This document shows positions 44,199-53,222 of a DNA stretch of 64,000 nucleotides, one piece after another. Position 1 is the stretch's first letter; the number at the start of each line of letters is the position of its first letter. The DNA is from Mesorhizobium sp. LHD-90 (GTDB taxonomy: Bacteria > Pseudomonadota > Alphaproteobacteria > Rhizobiales > Rhizobiaceae), in contig NZ_JAVFVV010000007.1 of assembly GCF_030929505.1 (NCBI RefSeq), positions 1-64,000 on the forward strand, given 5' to 3'. The notes beneath the pieces were generated by a model that was not told where the DNA came from, searched no databases, and saw only the letters and a program-made list of their open reading frames with translations. The translations under genes and the position numbers were made by a program.

Positions 44199-44227
44199 CT
44201 TGATTTTTGAGGCCGTAGCATCGATAT
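44199..44227 (+). promoter_or_regulatory. Possible heat-shock sigma-32 promoter of grpE
   Basis: CTTGAT (44199-44204), 17 bp, CGATAT (44222-44227), 36 bp before the grpE start. It resembles RpoH promoters at -35 but the -10 box is only a partial match. Confidence 0.3.
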
Positions 44228-44263
44228 CCGGCGCGACCTCCGAAGATTTTGAAGACACGGGAC

Positions 44264-44905
44264 ATGGCGATGAGCGACCAGGCGAAAGACGAACGCGTGC
44301 CTGAAGAGAATGTGGCGAGCGGCGAGGCCGACCAGGCTGCCGCCGGCCAGGGCGGCGACTATGAGGCGCTGGTGAAACTCCTCAAGGAGAATGAGGAACT
44401 GAAGGACCGGGCGCTGCGCGCGGCGGCCGAGATGGAGAATCTGCGCCGCCGCACGGCGCGCGAGATCCAGGATGCGCGCACCTATGCAGTGGCGAACTTT
44501 GCACGCGACATGCTGTCGGTCTCCGACAATTTGCGCCGCGCGCTCGAGGCGGTTCCCGCCGACGCGGGCACGAAGGTCGAGGCCGGACTGGCGGCGCTGG
44601 TCGAAGGCGTCGAGATGACCGAGCGCTCCATGCTGTCGACGCTGGAACGGCACGGCGTGAAAAAACTCGATCCGGCCGGCGAAAAGTTCGATCCGCATTT
44701 CCACCAGGCGATGTTCGAGGTGCCGAATCCGGATGTGCCCGCCAACACGGTGGTGCAGGTCGTGCAGCCCGGTTATTCGATCGGCGAACGCGTGCTGCGG
44801 CCGGCGATGGTCGGCGTCTCCAAGGGCGGCCCCAAACACCAGCCGGCGAACGACAGCGCGCCGGAGCCGGGACCGGTGAACGAGCAGGCGGAGAAGGATG
44901 CCTGA
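44264..44905 (+). CDS. grpE: Nucleotide exchange factor GrpE
   Basis: A 213-residue GrpE, which releases ADP from DnaK. Residues about 35-85 form the long dimer helix ([31 protein letters not shown]), and residues 140-190 the beta domain ([30 protein letters not shown]). Start ATG 44264 (MAMSDQ); 44249 and 44270 are in frame. hrcA is not next to it. A tandem repeat starts 5 bp after the stop. Confidence 0.94.
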   Translation: MAMSDQAKDERVPEENVASGEADQAAAGQGGDYEALVKLLKENEELKDRALRAAAEMENLRRRTAREIQDARTYAVANFARDMLSVSDNLRRALEAVPADAGTKVEAGLAALVEGVEMTERSMLSTLERHGVKKLDPAGEKFDPHFHQAMFEVPNPDVPANTVVQVVQPGYSIGERVLRPAMVGVSKGGPKHQPANDSAPEPGPVNEQAEKDA

Positions 44906-44908
44906 GGG

Positions 44909-44963
<55 letters not shown>

Positions 44964-45057
44964 CTATCCGCTCACAGGCATCTGCTCCAACGCCCGCGAA
45001 GAAGACGAAGCCTTTGCAGCCACTTGACTGCCCGTGCGTAGTCGCGCTTCCTTTTTT

Positions 45058-45111
45058 ACTGCCCTACTGCCCTACTGCCCTACTGCCCTACTGCCCTACT
45101 GCCCTACTGCC
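45058..45111. repeat. Tandem 8-bp repeat, inverted relative to the 7-bp array
   Basis: Six exact copies of ACTGCCCT and a partial copy, the reverse complement sense of AGGGCAGT. It lies 24 bp before the next gene's ATG. The two arrays can pair into an imperfect hairpin with a 94-bp loop. Confidence 0.95.
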
Positions 45112-45134
45112 AAGCTCCCCAACGCGGACACCTC

Positions 45135-45767
45135 ATGAATCCGCTGCTGCTTCTGGATTATGCCGGCGTCGCGGTGTTCGCGGCGACGGGCGCGCTCGCC
45201 GCCTCGCGCAAACAACTCGACATCGTCGGTTTCATCTTCCTCGCCGCGGTCACCGGCATCGGCGGCGGAACGCTGCGCGACGTCATCCTCAATATCCCGG
45301 TCTTCTGGATCGGCAACACGGTCTATGTACTGATCTGCACGGCGGTGGCGACCTTCGTGTTCTTCACCTCGCATCTTGTCGCCTCGCGCTGGAAATGGCT
45401 GCTGTGGCTCGATGCCGTGGGGCTCGCCGCCTTTGCGGCGATGGGCGCGGCCAAGGGACTGGCGATCACCGGCTCGCCGGTCGTCGCCATCATCACCGGC
45501 ATGCTGACGGCGACCTTCGGCGGCATTTTGCGCGACATCGTCTCGCAGGAGCCGTCGGTGCTGCTGAGACCGGAAATCTACATCAGCGCGGCCGGCGCGG
45601 GGGCCGCCGCCTATGTGGCGGCGGATTGGCTGCTGGCGGCTCCCGGCGTCTCGGCGCTGATCGCCTTTGTCATTGCGCTCGTCGTGCGGGGCGGCGCGCT
45701 CTGGTTCGGCTGGACGTTGGAACCCTACAGGAGCAAGCCGGGCCGCCGGCCGGAAGATATCCCCTGA
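45135..45767 (+). CDS. TRIC-family (UPF0126/YadS-like) membrane protein
   Basis: A 210-residue inner-membrane protein with about seven hydrophobic segments in two homologous halves, typical of UPF0126/TRIC cation channels. Each half has a glycine-rich motif followed by GGTLRDV or GGILRDIV (about residues 48 and 129). Bacterial members form trimeric cation channels or have been linked to glycine transport. The substrate here is unknown. Confidence 0.88.
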   Translation: MNPLLLLDYAGVAVFAATGALAASRKQLDIVGFIFLAAVTGIGGGTLRDVILNIPVFWIGNTVYVLICTAVATFVFFTSHLVASRWKWLLWLDAVGLAAFAAMGAAKGLAITGSPVVAIITGMLTATFGGILRDIVSQEPSVLLRPEIYISAAGAGAAAYVAADWLLAAPGVSALIAFVIALVVRGGALWFGWTLEPYRSKPGRRPEDIP

Positions 45768-45795
45768 GCGCGGCTGCCGATCCGCGGCGCCGGCT

Positions 45796-46167
45796 TCAAC
45801 TGGCGCGCCGCGCCGCTCGTTTCGCCGGCGCCTGAAAGCGCATGGCGCATTCCAGCCGATGGAGGAGTTCGCGATCCGATATGGCGTCGATGCGCACCAG
45901 GATGGCCGGCCAGCCCTTGTAGTGGTCGGTCTCGAAATAGATGTCCGGCGCCGCCTCCATCAGCGTCGCCTTCTCCTCCAGAGGACACATGATGACGACG
46001 GTGGCCGCGTCCTTGACTCGGCAGAGCGACTTTTTGCCCAGCTTCAGGGAGGGTGTGCCGTAAGAGGTGCTCTCGGTCACGCCCGGCAGCAAAAGCGCCG
46101 CCGCCCGCAGCCGCGCGAAGGCGGGCGCGAGCGGATCGAAATTGTCAGGCGACGATACGGCCGGCAT
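45796..46167 (-). CDS. MmcQ/YjbR-family protein
   Basis: A 123-residue protein with the small YjbR fold: TESTSYGTPSLKLGKKSLCRVKDAATVVIMCP in the first half and FETDHYKGWPAILVRIDAISDRELLHRLE in the second. The family resembles DNA-binding domains, but no function is known. It overlaps the end of olsB by 23 bp on the same strand, so it is likely the second gene of that transcript. Confidence 0.85.
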   Translation of the reverse strand: MPAVSSPDNFDPLAPAFARLRAAALLLPGVTESTSYGTPSLKLGKKSLCRVKDAATVVIMCPLEEKATLMEAAPDIYFETDHYKGWPAILVRIDAISDRELLHRLECAMRFQAPAKRAARRAS

Positions 46168-47032
46168 CTCCGGAATAATAGCTGATGTAGCGCTGCTTGA
46201 TCTCCTTGACGCGCAAGACGATGAACACGTCGACCGTCTCGAAATCGTGGTCGATGACGCAGCCCTCGCCGATGCGCGCGCCGAGGCGAAGATAACCCTT
46301 GATCAGTGGCGGCATGCGCAGGAAAGCCGATTTGGCGTTGATCGCCTCGCACGGCATCATGTCCATGAGGCAATGGCGGTTCGGCAGCGCGCGCACGTCG
46401 TAATCGGGTTCGGTCCTGCAATGATGCGCGAGGAAGGAAAGCGCCTCGGCATGCGCGGCCGGAACCGTGCCGTGGAAGGAGGCGCAGCCCGCCATCACGT
46501 CGATGTCGTGATGCAGCACATAGGCCCAGATGCCTTGCCAAAGCGCCTCGATGGTGCGCTTCGAGCGATATTGCGGCAGCACGCAGGAGCGGCCGAGTTC
46601 CAGGAAGTGTTTGTCCGGATGGCGGCGGATCAGCGAGCCGAGGTCGAACTCGTCCTGCGAATAGAAGCCGCCGGCCAGCGCGGCGCCCTCCTCCTTGAGC
46701 AGGCGGTAGGTGCCGACGATGCGCTTGTGTTCGGGACCGGGCAGCGCGTGGTCGAAGACGAGAATGTGGTCGCAGACCGCGTCGAACCGGTCGGCGTCGC
46801 GGCGGTCCAGCGCCTCGAGCCGGTTCGACCTGGCGCCGAGCTCTTCATAGAAGACCCGGTATCGGACTTCCTGAGCGGCGGCGATTTCCGCTTCGTTGCG
46901 CGCCAGCCGCGCCTCGAGCGCGCCGATGCGCCCCAAGGTCCGGTCGGAAATGCCGAGAGCGGATTCGGCGCCGGGGATCAGGCCGACCTTCGCCTCGATC
47001 GCGACATCGGCCGTTGGGATCGCTGTTTGCAC
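46145..47032 (-). CDS. olsB: Ornithine N-acyltransferase OlsB
   Basis: A 295-residue GNAT-fold enzyme of the OlsB/hemolysin-like acyltransferase family. It links a 3-hydroxy fatty acid from ACP to the amino group of ornithine, the first step in ornithine lipid synthesis, important under phosphate limitation. Seen: RYRVFYEELGA (about residue 57), ELGRSCVLPQYRSKRTIEALW (about residue 144), and MAGCASFHGTVPA. The partner olsA is not in this window. Confidence 0.88.
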   Translation of the reverse strand: MQTAIPTADVAIEAKVGLIPGAESALGISDRTLGRIGALEARLARNEAEIAAAQEVRYRVFYEELGARSNRLEALDRRDADRFDAVCDHILVFDHALPGPEHKRIVGTYRLLKEEGAALAGGFYSQDEFDLGSLIRRHPDKHFLELGRSCVLPQYRSKRTIEALWQGIWAYVLHHDIDVMAGCASFHGTVPAAHAEALSFLAHHCRTEPDYDVRALPNRHCLMDMMPCEAINAKSAFLRMPPLIKGYLRLGARIGEGCVIDHDFETVDVFIVLRVKEIKQRYISYYSGDAGRIVA

Positions 47033-47175
47033 GGGTGATTCTCCTTCGAGCAGCCGGGCATGGCGAGGGGATAGGCATAGTGTGCAACAGTCGTATGAAC
47101 TTAACGCGACGGCCTGTCTCGCTCAAGCCGTTGCCGGCGCGTGCGGCGTCCACAATGCCGTGAACCCGGCCCGCT

Positions 47176-49428
47176 TCAGGCGCCGCGTTCTTCCACCGCG
47201 TGCACCAGCGCGTCAGGGTCGAGCGGCTTGGTGACGAAGCCGCTGGCGCCGTGCGCCAGCACCTCATGACGCGTCTTCTCCTGGCTGTCGGCCGACAGGA
47301 CCATGATCGGCACCGGCGGCAGGTTGTTCTCCTCCTCGTGCCGGCGGATCAGTGCGATCGCCTCCAGCCCGTCCATCATCGGCATGTGGAGATCCATCAG
47401 CACCACGTCGTGGCGCTCCTTGCGCGGGCCGACCACCGCTTCGACGGCGGCGCGGCCGTTGCTCACCACCTCGACGCGGTGGCCAGCCTTCTGCAGCGTG
47501 GTGCGGGCGAGAAGCGCGTTGATCTCGTTGTCCTCGGCAAGCAGGACCGACAGGCCGGCGACCCTTGCGCTGCGCCCGCGCGAGGAGGCGCGCGGCGCCG
47601 GCGCGGCGGTGATTGCTGCGCTGGCGGCTCCCGATAGCAGCACGCGCAGAAGCGTCTCGCCGCGTACCGGTCGCGCGAGGAAGGTGACATAGCCGCTGGC
47701 GCGGAAGTCGCCGAGCGCGCCGCGGTCGGTCGGCGCGATCAGCGTGATCGCCTGGCTACCGGAGAAGCCCGACTGCTTCAGCCGCTTCAGCACCTTGCCG
47801 TCGGGAGATTCCAGCGCCGCGTCGATCAGCAGCGCGTGGCAGGGTCCGGTCAGCTCGGCCGCCTGGTCCGCCGAATAGGCGACGTCCACCGTGCCGCCAT
47901 GGGCGCGGATGGTGCGGGCGATGGCGTCGCATTCGACCTCGTTGTGCGACACGATGATCGAGCGGTGGCCTTCCAGCACCGCGCCGCGCGTCAGGTTCGA
48001 TCCGCTCGCCTCGGTGGCCGGTATCTCGAAGGCGAACTCCGAGCCAAGGCCGTAGTCGCTGGTGGCCGCGATGCTGCCGCCAAGCGCCTCGACGATGCGG
48101 CGCGAGATGGCGAGGCCGAGGCCGGCGCCGCCATGCGTGCGCGTCGGCCCCCCGTCCGCCTGCTCGAATTCCTCGAAGATGCGCTCCATGTCCTCCTTGC
48201 GCAGGCCGGGGCCGGTGTCGGCCACGGCGAAACGCACGAAGTCGACGTCGCCGGGCTTCAGCGCGACGCTGACCAGCACGCCGCCGGCGTCGGTGAACTT
48301 GATGGCGTTGCCGATCAGGTTGAGCAGCACCTGGCGGACGCGGCCGGGATCGGCGGTGATGGTGTGCGGCACGTTTGGCGCCACGAAGGAGGCGAGCCCG
48401 ATGTCCTTGCCGTAGGCGCGGGAGGCGAGCAGTTCGACCACGCTTTCCACCATCTCGCGCGGCGACACCGGCTGCGGCTCAGGCACGAAGCGCCCCGCCT
48501 CGATCTTGGAGAAGTCGAGCAGGTCCTCGATCAGCGCCAGCAGCGCGCTGGCCGAGGTGGAGACGGCGCTGACATAGGTCTTCTGTTCGGCCGACAGGCT
48601 GGTGTCGGCGAGCAGCTTGGCCATGCCCATGATGCCGTTCATCGGCGTGCGGATCTCGTGGCTGACGGTGGCCAGGAAGCGCGATTTCGCGACGCTGGCG
48701 TATTCGGCTCGCTCGCGCGCGCCGATCAGCGCCGTCTCGGCCCGCTTGCGCGCTGTGATGTCGCGGGCGATGGCGCGGTGCGATACGCTCTTGCTGGCAA
48801 GGTGGCGCATCGACAGCTCGATCCAGGAGAACCAGCGCGTACCGGCGGCGGTGTGGATCGGCACGTCGGTGGAGCTCAGGCATTCGCCGTCGGCGAAGGC
48901 GGCGTCGGGGACCACGCCTACCTCTATGCCCAGATCGGCCAGCCTCAATCCGGCCAGCTCTTCCTGCGGCCTTCCGACCAGGTTGGCGAACACCTTGTTG
49001 GCGTAGACGATCCGGCCGTCCCGGTCGCGATGGATGACAAGGTCGCCAAGCGCGTCGATGAGGCCGAGGAAATGCTCCTCGCTCTCATGCAACTCCCACA
49101 TGCGGTCGGCTATCGCCTCGGCGCGCGCGGCCGGCGCCTCGGCTTCCGCCGAGGCTTGCCGTCGCGTCAGGTGAATTCCGCGCCACAACATCAGGATGCC
49201 GACCAGGCTCGCGGCCAGCAGTCCAAGCCCAACGAACTGCGGCGCCCCAAAGATATTGGCGACGCCGGCAAACAGCAACAGGGCAGTGATGGTGCCAACC
49301 TGCCGGACAAGCGCCTTGGGATGCGCCGGCAGCAACTCGACCAGGGGATCGGGAGAAGCCGCGGGCGGCGGAGCGTCTGCGGCCTTTTCCTTCCGGTCGA
49401 TCGAGTTGTGAGGTACTGGCGCCGTCAT
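47176..49428 (-). CDS. PAS-containing hybrid sensor histidine kinase
   Basis: A 750-residue protein: two membrane helices (about 43-85), PAS domain (about 120-230), HisKA with SHEIRTPMNG (phospho-accepting His257), HATPase (LLNLIGNAIKFTD, DTGPGL and GGAGLGLAIS), a degenerate receiver (about 495-605, no clear acceptor Asp), and a C-terminal true receiver with VVLMDLHMPMMDG (Asp679). The signal is unknown. The membrane region has almost no periplasmic loop, so sensing is likely cytoplasmic. Start ATG 49428. Confidence 0.9.
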   Translation of the reverse strand: MTAPVPHNSIDRKEKAADAPPPAASPDPLVELLPAHPKALVRQVGTITALLLFAGVANIFGAPQFVGLGLLAASLVGILMLWRGIHLTRRQASAEAEAPAARAEAIADRMWELHESEEHFLGLIDALGDLVIHRDRDGRIVYANKVFANLVGRPQEELAGLRLADLGIEVGVVPDAAFADGECLSSTDVPIHTAAGTRWFSWIELSMRHLASKSVSHRAIARDITARKRAETALIGARERAEYASVAKSRFLATVSHEIRTPMNGIMGMAKLLADTSLSAEQKTYVSAVSTSASALLALIEDLLDFSKIEAGRFVPEPQPVSPREMVESVVELLASRAYGKDIGLASFVAPNVPHTITADPGRVRQVLLNLIGNAIKFTDAGGVLVSVALKPGDVDFVRFAVADTGPGLRKEDMERIFEEFEQADGGPTRTHGGAGLGLAISRRIVEALGGSIAATSDYGLGSEFAFEIPATEASGSNLTRGAVLEGHRSIIVSHNEVECDAIARTIRAHGGTVDVAYSADQAAELTGPCHALLIDAALESPDGKVLKRLKQSGFSGSQAITLIAPTDRGALGDFRASGYVTFLARPVRGETLLRVLLSGAASAAITAAPAPRASSRGRSARVAGLSVLLAEDNEINALLARTTLQKAGHRVEVVSNGRAAVEAVVGPRKERHDVVLMDLHMPMMDGLEAIALIRRHEEENNLPPVPIMVLSADSQEKTRHEVLAHGASGFVTKPLDPDALVHAVEERGA

Positions 49429-49502
49429 GCCTGGAGCGTAGGCATGACCTTCTTCCCGAAGCTTTCTGCTATTCGTTCGTATTTTAGACGTATTGCGGTT
49501 TC

Positions 49503-50492
49503 TCACATTTGGACGACGACGCGGCCGCGGATCTTGCCCTCGACGATATCGGTGGCGGCCGCAATGATGCCGTCGAAACCGGTCTGGGTCGCCAGCGTCG
49601 AAAGCTTGCGGTGGTCGAGTTCGTCGGCGATCCGCCGCCAGGCCTCGAGCCTGAGTTCCTTCGGCGCCATCACCGAATCGATGCCGAGCAGCGACACGCC
49701 GCGCAGGATGAAGGGCGCAACGCTGGCGGGCAGGTCCATGCCCTGTGCCAGTCCACAGGCGGCGACCGCGCCGCCATAGGAGGTCATGGACAGCACGTTG
49801 GCCAGCGTGTGGCTGCCGACCGCGTCGACGCCGCCGGCCCAGCGTTCCTTGGCGAGCGGCTTTGCCGGGCCGGAAAGTTCGGCGCGGTCGATGATCTCGG
49901 CTGCGCCGAGTTCGGTTAGATAGCCGCTTTCGGCAGTGCGGCCGGTCGATGCGATGACGTGGTATCCCAGCCGCGACAACAGCGCGATCGCCACCGAGCC
50001 GACGCCGCCGGCCGCGCCGGTGACGACGACCGAGCCGCGCTCCGGCGATATGCCGTGGCGCTCCAGCGCCATCACCGACAGCATCGCCGTATAGCCGGCG
50101 GTTCCGACCGCCATCGCCTCGCGCCCGGTCATGCCTTCGGGCAACGGCACCAGCCAGTCGCCCTTGACCCGCGCCTTTGCCGCATAGGCGCCGAAATGCG
50201 TCTCGCCGACGCCCCAGCCGTTGAGGATGACCTTGTCGCCCTCCTTCCAGTCCGGATGCCGGGACGCGGTCACCGTGCCGGCGAAATCGATGCCGGGAAC
50301 CAGCGGGAAGCGGCGCACCACCGGAGCCTTGCCGGTGATCGCCAGCCCGTCCTTGTAGTTCACCGTGGTCCACTCGACGCCGACGGTGACGTCGCCGTCC
50401 ATGAGGTCGGCCTCGGTGAGCTCGGTGACCGCCACCGACTGCTTCTTGTCCTCGCCGCGCGAGATGAGGATGGCTTTGAAGGTTTCGGGCAT
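49503..50492 (-). CDS. AcuI/YhdH-family NADPH-dependent reductase
   Basis: A 329-residue medium-chain dehydrogenase/reductase without zinc ligands. Seen: [31 protein letters not shown] (about residue 45) and nucleotide-binding [22 protein letters not shown] (about residue 147). The AcuI group reduces acryloyl-CoA to propionyl-CoA; others are annotated as quinone oxidoreductases. I cannot separate the two by sequence alone. Confidence 0.85.
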   Translation of the reverse strand: MPETFKAILISRGEDKKQSVAVTELTEADLMDGDVTVGVEWTTVNYKDGLAITGKAPVVRRFPLVPGIDFAGTVTASRHPDWKEGDKVILNGWGVGETHFGAYAAKARVKGDWLVPLPEGMTGREAMAVGTAGYTAMLSVMALERHGISPERGSVVVTGAAGGVGSVAIALLSRLGYHVIASTGRTAESGYLTELGAAEIIDRAELSGPAKPLAKERWAGGVDAVGSHTLANVLSMTSYGGAVAACGLAQGMDLPASVAPFILRGVSLLGIDSVMAPKELRLEAWRRIADELDHRKLSTLATQTGFDGIIAAATDIVEGKIRGRVVVQM

Positions 50493-50616
50493 CTTTTCTC
50501 CTCTTCGCCGGAGGCCGATCCGCCGCGCGATAGCAGTCTACCCTAATCGGGTTTGGCCGGCTTCGCCAACAGATGGATGACGGTAGTTGCGGACAGCTTG
50601 GGCGGAGGAAATCGAT

Positions 50617-50690
50617 TGGAGGGCCGAGCGGGAATTGAACCCGCTACGCCGGATTTGCAGTCCGGAGCGTCACCGTTCCGCCTTCGGCCC
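50617..50690 (-). tRNA. tRNA-Cys(GCA)
   Basis: Minus-strand 74-nt cloverleaf with encoded CCA: acceptor GGGCCGA pairs with TCGGCCC, anticodon arm CCGGA-CTGCAAA-TCCGG, anticodon GCA, T arm GCGGG-TTCAATT-CCCGC. Confidence 0.96.
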
Positions 50691-50822
50691 CTGTCGATGC
50701 GATTGCTACTAGCTCAACCGACCGAAACCGCCAACCTGCTGACAGCACCTATCGCCGCCACGCCGCGAAAAGAATCCGCGTTGACCGAAGATCCTCGGGT
50801 TTGTGGCGTCTCAGGCGGCCCG

Positions 50823-51617
50823 TCAGGACGTGTCGGGCTGCTCCAGCGCGTACACGGCCAGCGCATGGGCGTGCGCCAGAATCTCGTCGATCTCGCGGAT
50901 GTTGCGGGGATGAATAGCAGTGGGATCGTAGCGCGACAGCCGCCCGCCGGGCGGACGCCCGCGCCGCAGCGGCGAGATGCGCCGGAACCGGACCGCGCCG
51001 CGATCTTGTCCGCCATGCGCGCCCGCGCCGCCACCTTGCTTTTCCCGAGCGACGGCCGCGTCGCGTCGCGCCTTCCAGCGGGCGAAACGTTTTGCCTGTC
51101 CGGGCAGGTCGTCCAGCGCGCGGCCCAGCGCCTCCAGCCGCAGGGCTAGCCGCGATGCATTAACCGGATCGTCGGGTGAAGGCGGAGCAGGCAGGGGACG
51201 GTATGGCGAGTCGTCAAAGAGCGACCTGATGCGCGGCCGGGCGTGCGCGGGTACATAGCGGCGGTGGACGCGGAACGGATTCTTGAGCGGATCGAGCAGC
51301 GGCAGGTTCATGGTGCGCAGGGCGGGTTCTGGACGTTTTTTCGGCCCTGTCGGCATGAAGGCGCGAGGTCCCCGCCGGATCTCGAGCTTCGGTTTGCGCG
51401 GGCGAAACGGCGGCAAGGTCACGACGAGACCCCGCGCCGCCGCGACGATCAAACGCCGCGCCGCGGACTCGGCCGGACGCAGCAGCCGCAAGATGGCGCG
51501 GTGGAGTTGGCGCGGCAGGGTCGGTCCACCGTCGGCAAACCCGGCCATGGACACGAGCATCACGAGGATGCGCTTCAGCGCCTCCCAGTTCTTGTCGATC
51601 GCCGCACTTTTCTCCAT
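50823..51617 (-). CDS. Conserved-looking basic protein, unknown function
   Basis: A 264-residue arginine- and proline-rich protein with no known domain that I recognise. The N-terminal third contains KRILVMLVSMAGF, weakly hydrophobic; the rest is rich in RRP-type stretches, for example FRPRKPKLEIRRGPRAFMP and LKNPFRVHRRYVP. GGAGG precedes the ATG at 51617. Codon pattern on this frame looks coding. It is downstream of lspA and could be cotranscribed. Confidence 0.65.
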   Translation of the reverse strand: MEKSAAIDKNWEALKRILVMLVSMAGFADGGPTLPRQLHRAILRLLRPAESAARRLIVAAARGLVVTLPPFRPRKPKLEIRRGPRAFMPTGPKKRPEPALRTMNLPLLDPLKNPFRVHRRYVPAHARPRIRSLFDDSPYRPLPAPPSPDDPVNASRLALRLEALGRALDDLPGQAKRFARWKARRDAAVAREKQGGGAGAHGGQDRGAVRFRRISPLRRGRPPGGRLSRYDPTAIHPRNIREIDEILAHAHALAVYALEQPDTS

Positions 51618-51737
51618 CGCCGCCGCCTCCTTTCCAGCACAGGCGACGGGGATTATCGCTCCGTCGTGAGGGAGGGGGATAAGCCTTGAGAAAATAATCC
51701 TGACAGATGCTGACGATGGTAGACGTCGGCGATCCAG

Positions 51738-52232
51738 TCAATTGTCCGAAGACGCGGTCTTTCGAGCGTTTAGCCAGCCCAAAAATTCCTGCAGCACGAT
51801 GGCCGCCGCGCCTACCGTGATGAAGGCGTCGGCGAGGTTGAACACCGCGAAAGACCAGACCGGCGTGTGGAAAAGGATGTAGTCGATGACATGCCCGTAG
51901 ATGGCGCGGTCGATGAGGTTGCCGAGCGCCCCGCTGATCACCAGCGCAAAACCGATCCTCGCCAGCATCTGGCGTGGATCGGATTTCGCGGCGAGATAAA
52001 GCACGAAGGCGATCACGGCGAGCGAGACGACGATCAGTCCCTTGTCGCCCACCCAGGAGAACATCGAGAAGGCGACGCCGGTGTTGTAGGTGCGGTAGAG
52101 CGCCAGGAAAGGCAGCAACTCGACCGGCTCGTGCATGGTGAGGCGGGTTTCCACCAGCCATTTGATCCACTGGTCGAGCGCGACGCCGGCGGCCGCCAGC
52201 GCGGCATAAATTGTCCAGGAACGAAGGCCCAT
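51738..52232 (-). CDS. lspA: Lipoprotein signal peptidase (signal peptidase II)
   Basis: A 164-residue inner-membrane aspartic protease that removes lipoprotein signal peptides. Four membrane helices; catalytic motifs [19 protein letters not shown] (about residue 102) and [14 protein letters not shown] (about residue 128) are complete, as is YNTGVAFS. It starts in the stop of the TrmH-family gene (one-base overlap). Confidence 0.94.
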   Translation of the reverse strand: MGLRSWTIYAALAAAGVALDQWIKWLVETRLTMHEPVELLPFLALYRTYNTGVAFSMFSWVGDKGLIVVSLAVIAFVLYLAAKSDPRQMLARIGFALVISGALGNLIDRAIYGHVIDYILFHTPVWSFAVFNLADAFITVGAAAIVLQEFLGWLNARKTASSDN

Positions 52233-53068
52233 CAGGAATCCAGTTTCAGCGCCGCGCGGCGGATTTCGAACAGCATGACGCCGGTGGCGACCGCGAGATT
52301 GAGCGAGTCGGCGCGGCCCGCCTGCGGTATGCGCACCAGCCGGTCGCAGGCGTCGGCCAGCGCGTCGGGCAGGCCCTGCTGCTCGTTGCCCATCAACAGC
52401 ACGACGGGTTTTCCGGCATAGTCGACGCTACGGTAGTCGACCGCACCTTTCAGGTGGGTGCCGACCAGCAGGCCGGAAAATCCCTTGCGCCAGGCGGCAA
52501 AAGCCTCCGGCGTGGCGCGCGCCACCGGCACCGCGAAGATCGACCCCATCGTCGCCCGCACGGTCTCCAGCGCGAACGGGTCGGTGGTCTCCCCGACCAG
52601 GATGACGCCCTTCGCGCCGACAGCGTCGGCGGTGCGCAGCACCGTGCCGAGATTGCCGGGGTCGCGCACGCGGTCGAGCGCCACCCAGACGTCGCCGCCG
52701 GAGGGACGGACGTCGGAAAGTTTGGTCAGCCGCTGCTCGAACACGCCGATGACGGTCTGCGGATTGTCGCGGCGGGTGATCGCGGAAATGATCTTATCCG
52801 ACACTTCCAGCACGTCGCCGCCCTTGGCGACGACACGGGCGGCAACTTTCTCGACCGCCGGATTGCCGAGCGACGATTTGGCGAAGACCAGCGTCTTCAC
52901 CCGCCAGCCGAGGTCGAGTGCGTCGATGACGAGTTTCAGCCCCTCGGCGAGGAAGGCGTTGTGCTGGTCGCGGAATTTCTTCAGCGCCAGCGCCTTCAGA
53001 TCCTTCACCAGCGGGTTGGCGAGGCTGGTGACTTCCTTGACGCGACCGACACGCAGTTCGCTGGTCAT
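52232..53068 (-). CDS. TrmH/SpoU-family RNA 2'-O-methyltransferase
   Basis: A 278-residue RNA methyltransferase with the three SPOUT motifs: [20 protein letters not shown] (about residue 127), [15 protein letters not shown] (about residue 219) and [20 protein letters not shown] (about residue 243). The N-terminal domain (1-105) is the substrate-binding part. Target is likely 23S rRNA or tRNA. Its GGAGGGGG ribosome-binding site is the end of a palindromic repeat. Confidence 0.9.
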   Translation of the reverse strand: MTSELRVGRVKEVTSLANPLVKDLKALALKKFRDQHNAFLAEGLKLVIDALDLGWRVKTLVFAKSSLGNPAVEKVAARVVAKGGDVLEVSDKIISAITRRDNPQTVIGVFEQRLTKLSDVRPSGGDVWVALDRVRDPGNLGTVLRTADAVGAKGVILVGETTDPFALETVRATMGSIFAVPVARATPEAFAAWRKGFSGLLVGTHLKGAVDYRSVDYAGKPVVLLMGNEQQGLPDALADACDRLVRIPQAGRADSLNLAVATGVMLFEIRRAALKLDS

Positions 53069-53073
53069 GATGT

Positions 53074-53202
53074 GCCCCCTCCACCACGCTTCGCGTGGTC
53101 CCCCTCCCCCGTAAACGGGGGAGGATCGAACGGCGCCGCTGGTTCCTCCCCTGCGAAGCGGGGGGTCCGAAGGACGACCACGCGAAGCGTGGTGGAGGGG
53201 GC
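53074..53202. repeat. Palindromic repeat, family C (before the TrmH-family gene)
   Basis: A 129-bp element with perfect 27-bp inverted ends (53074-53100 and 53176-53202). It starts 5 bp before the start codon of the minus-strand TrmH-family gene, so its end GGTGGAGGGGGC forms the ribosome-binding region, and stops 20 bp before the neighbouring methyltransferase gene's stop. Confidence 0.9.
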
Positions 53203-53222
53203 GCCGCTCAAGGGTGAAGGAT

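Noticed and set aside
47836-49779. A 647-residue plus-strand frame
   Set aside because: Antisense to the hybrid histidine kinase with all kinase motifs; composition is that of a shadow frame.
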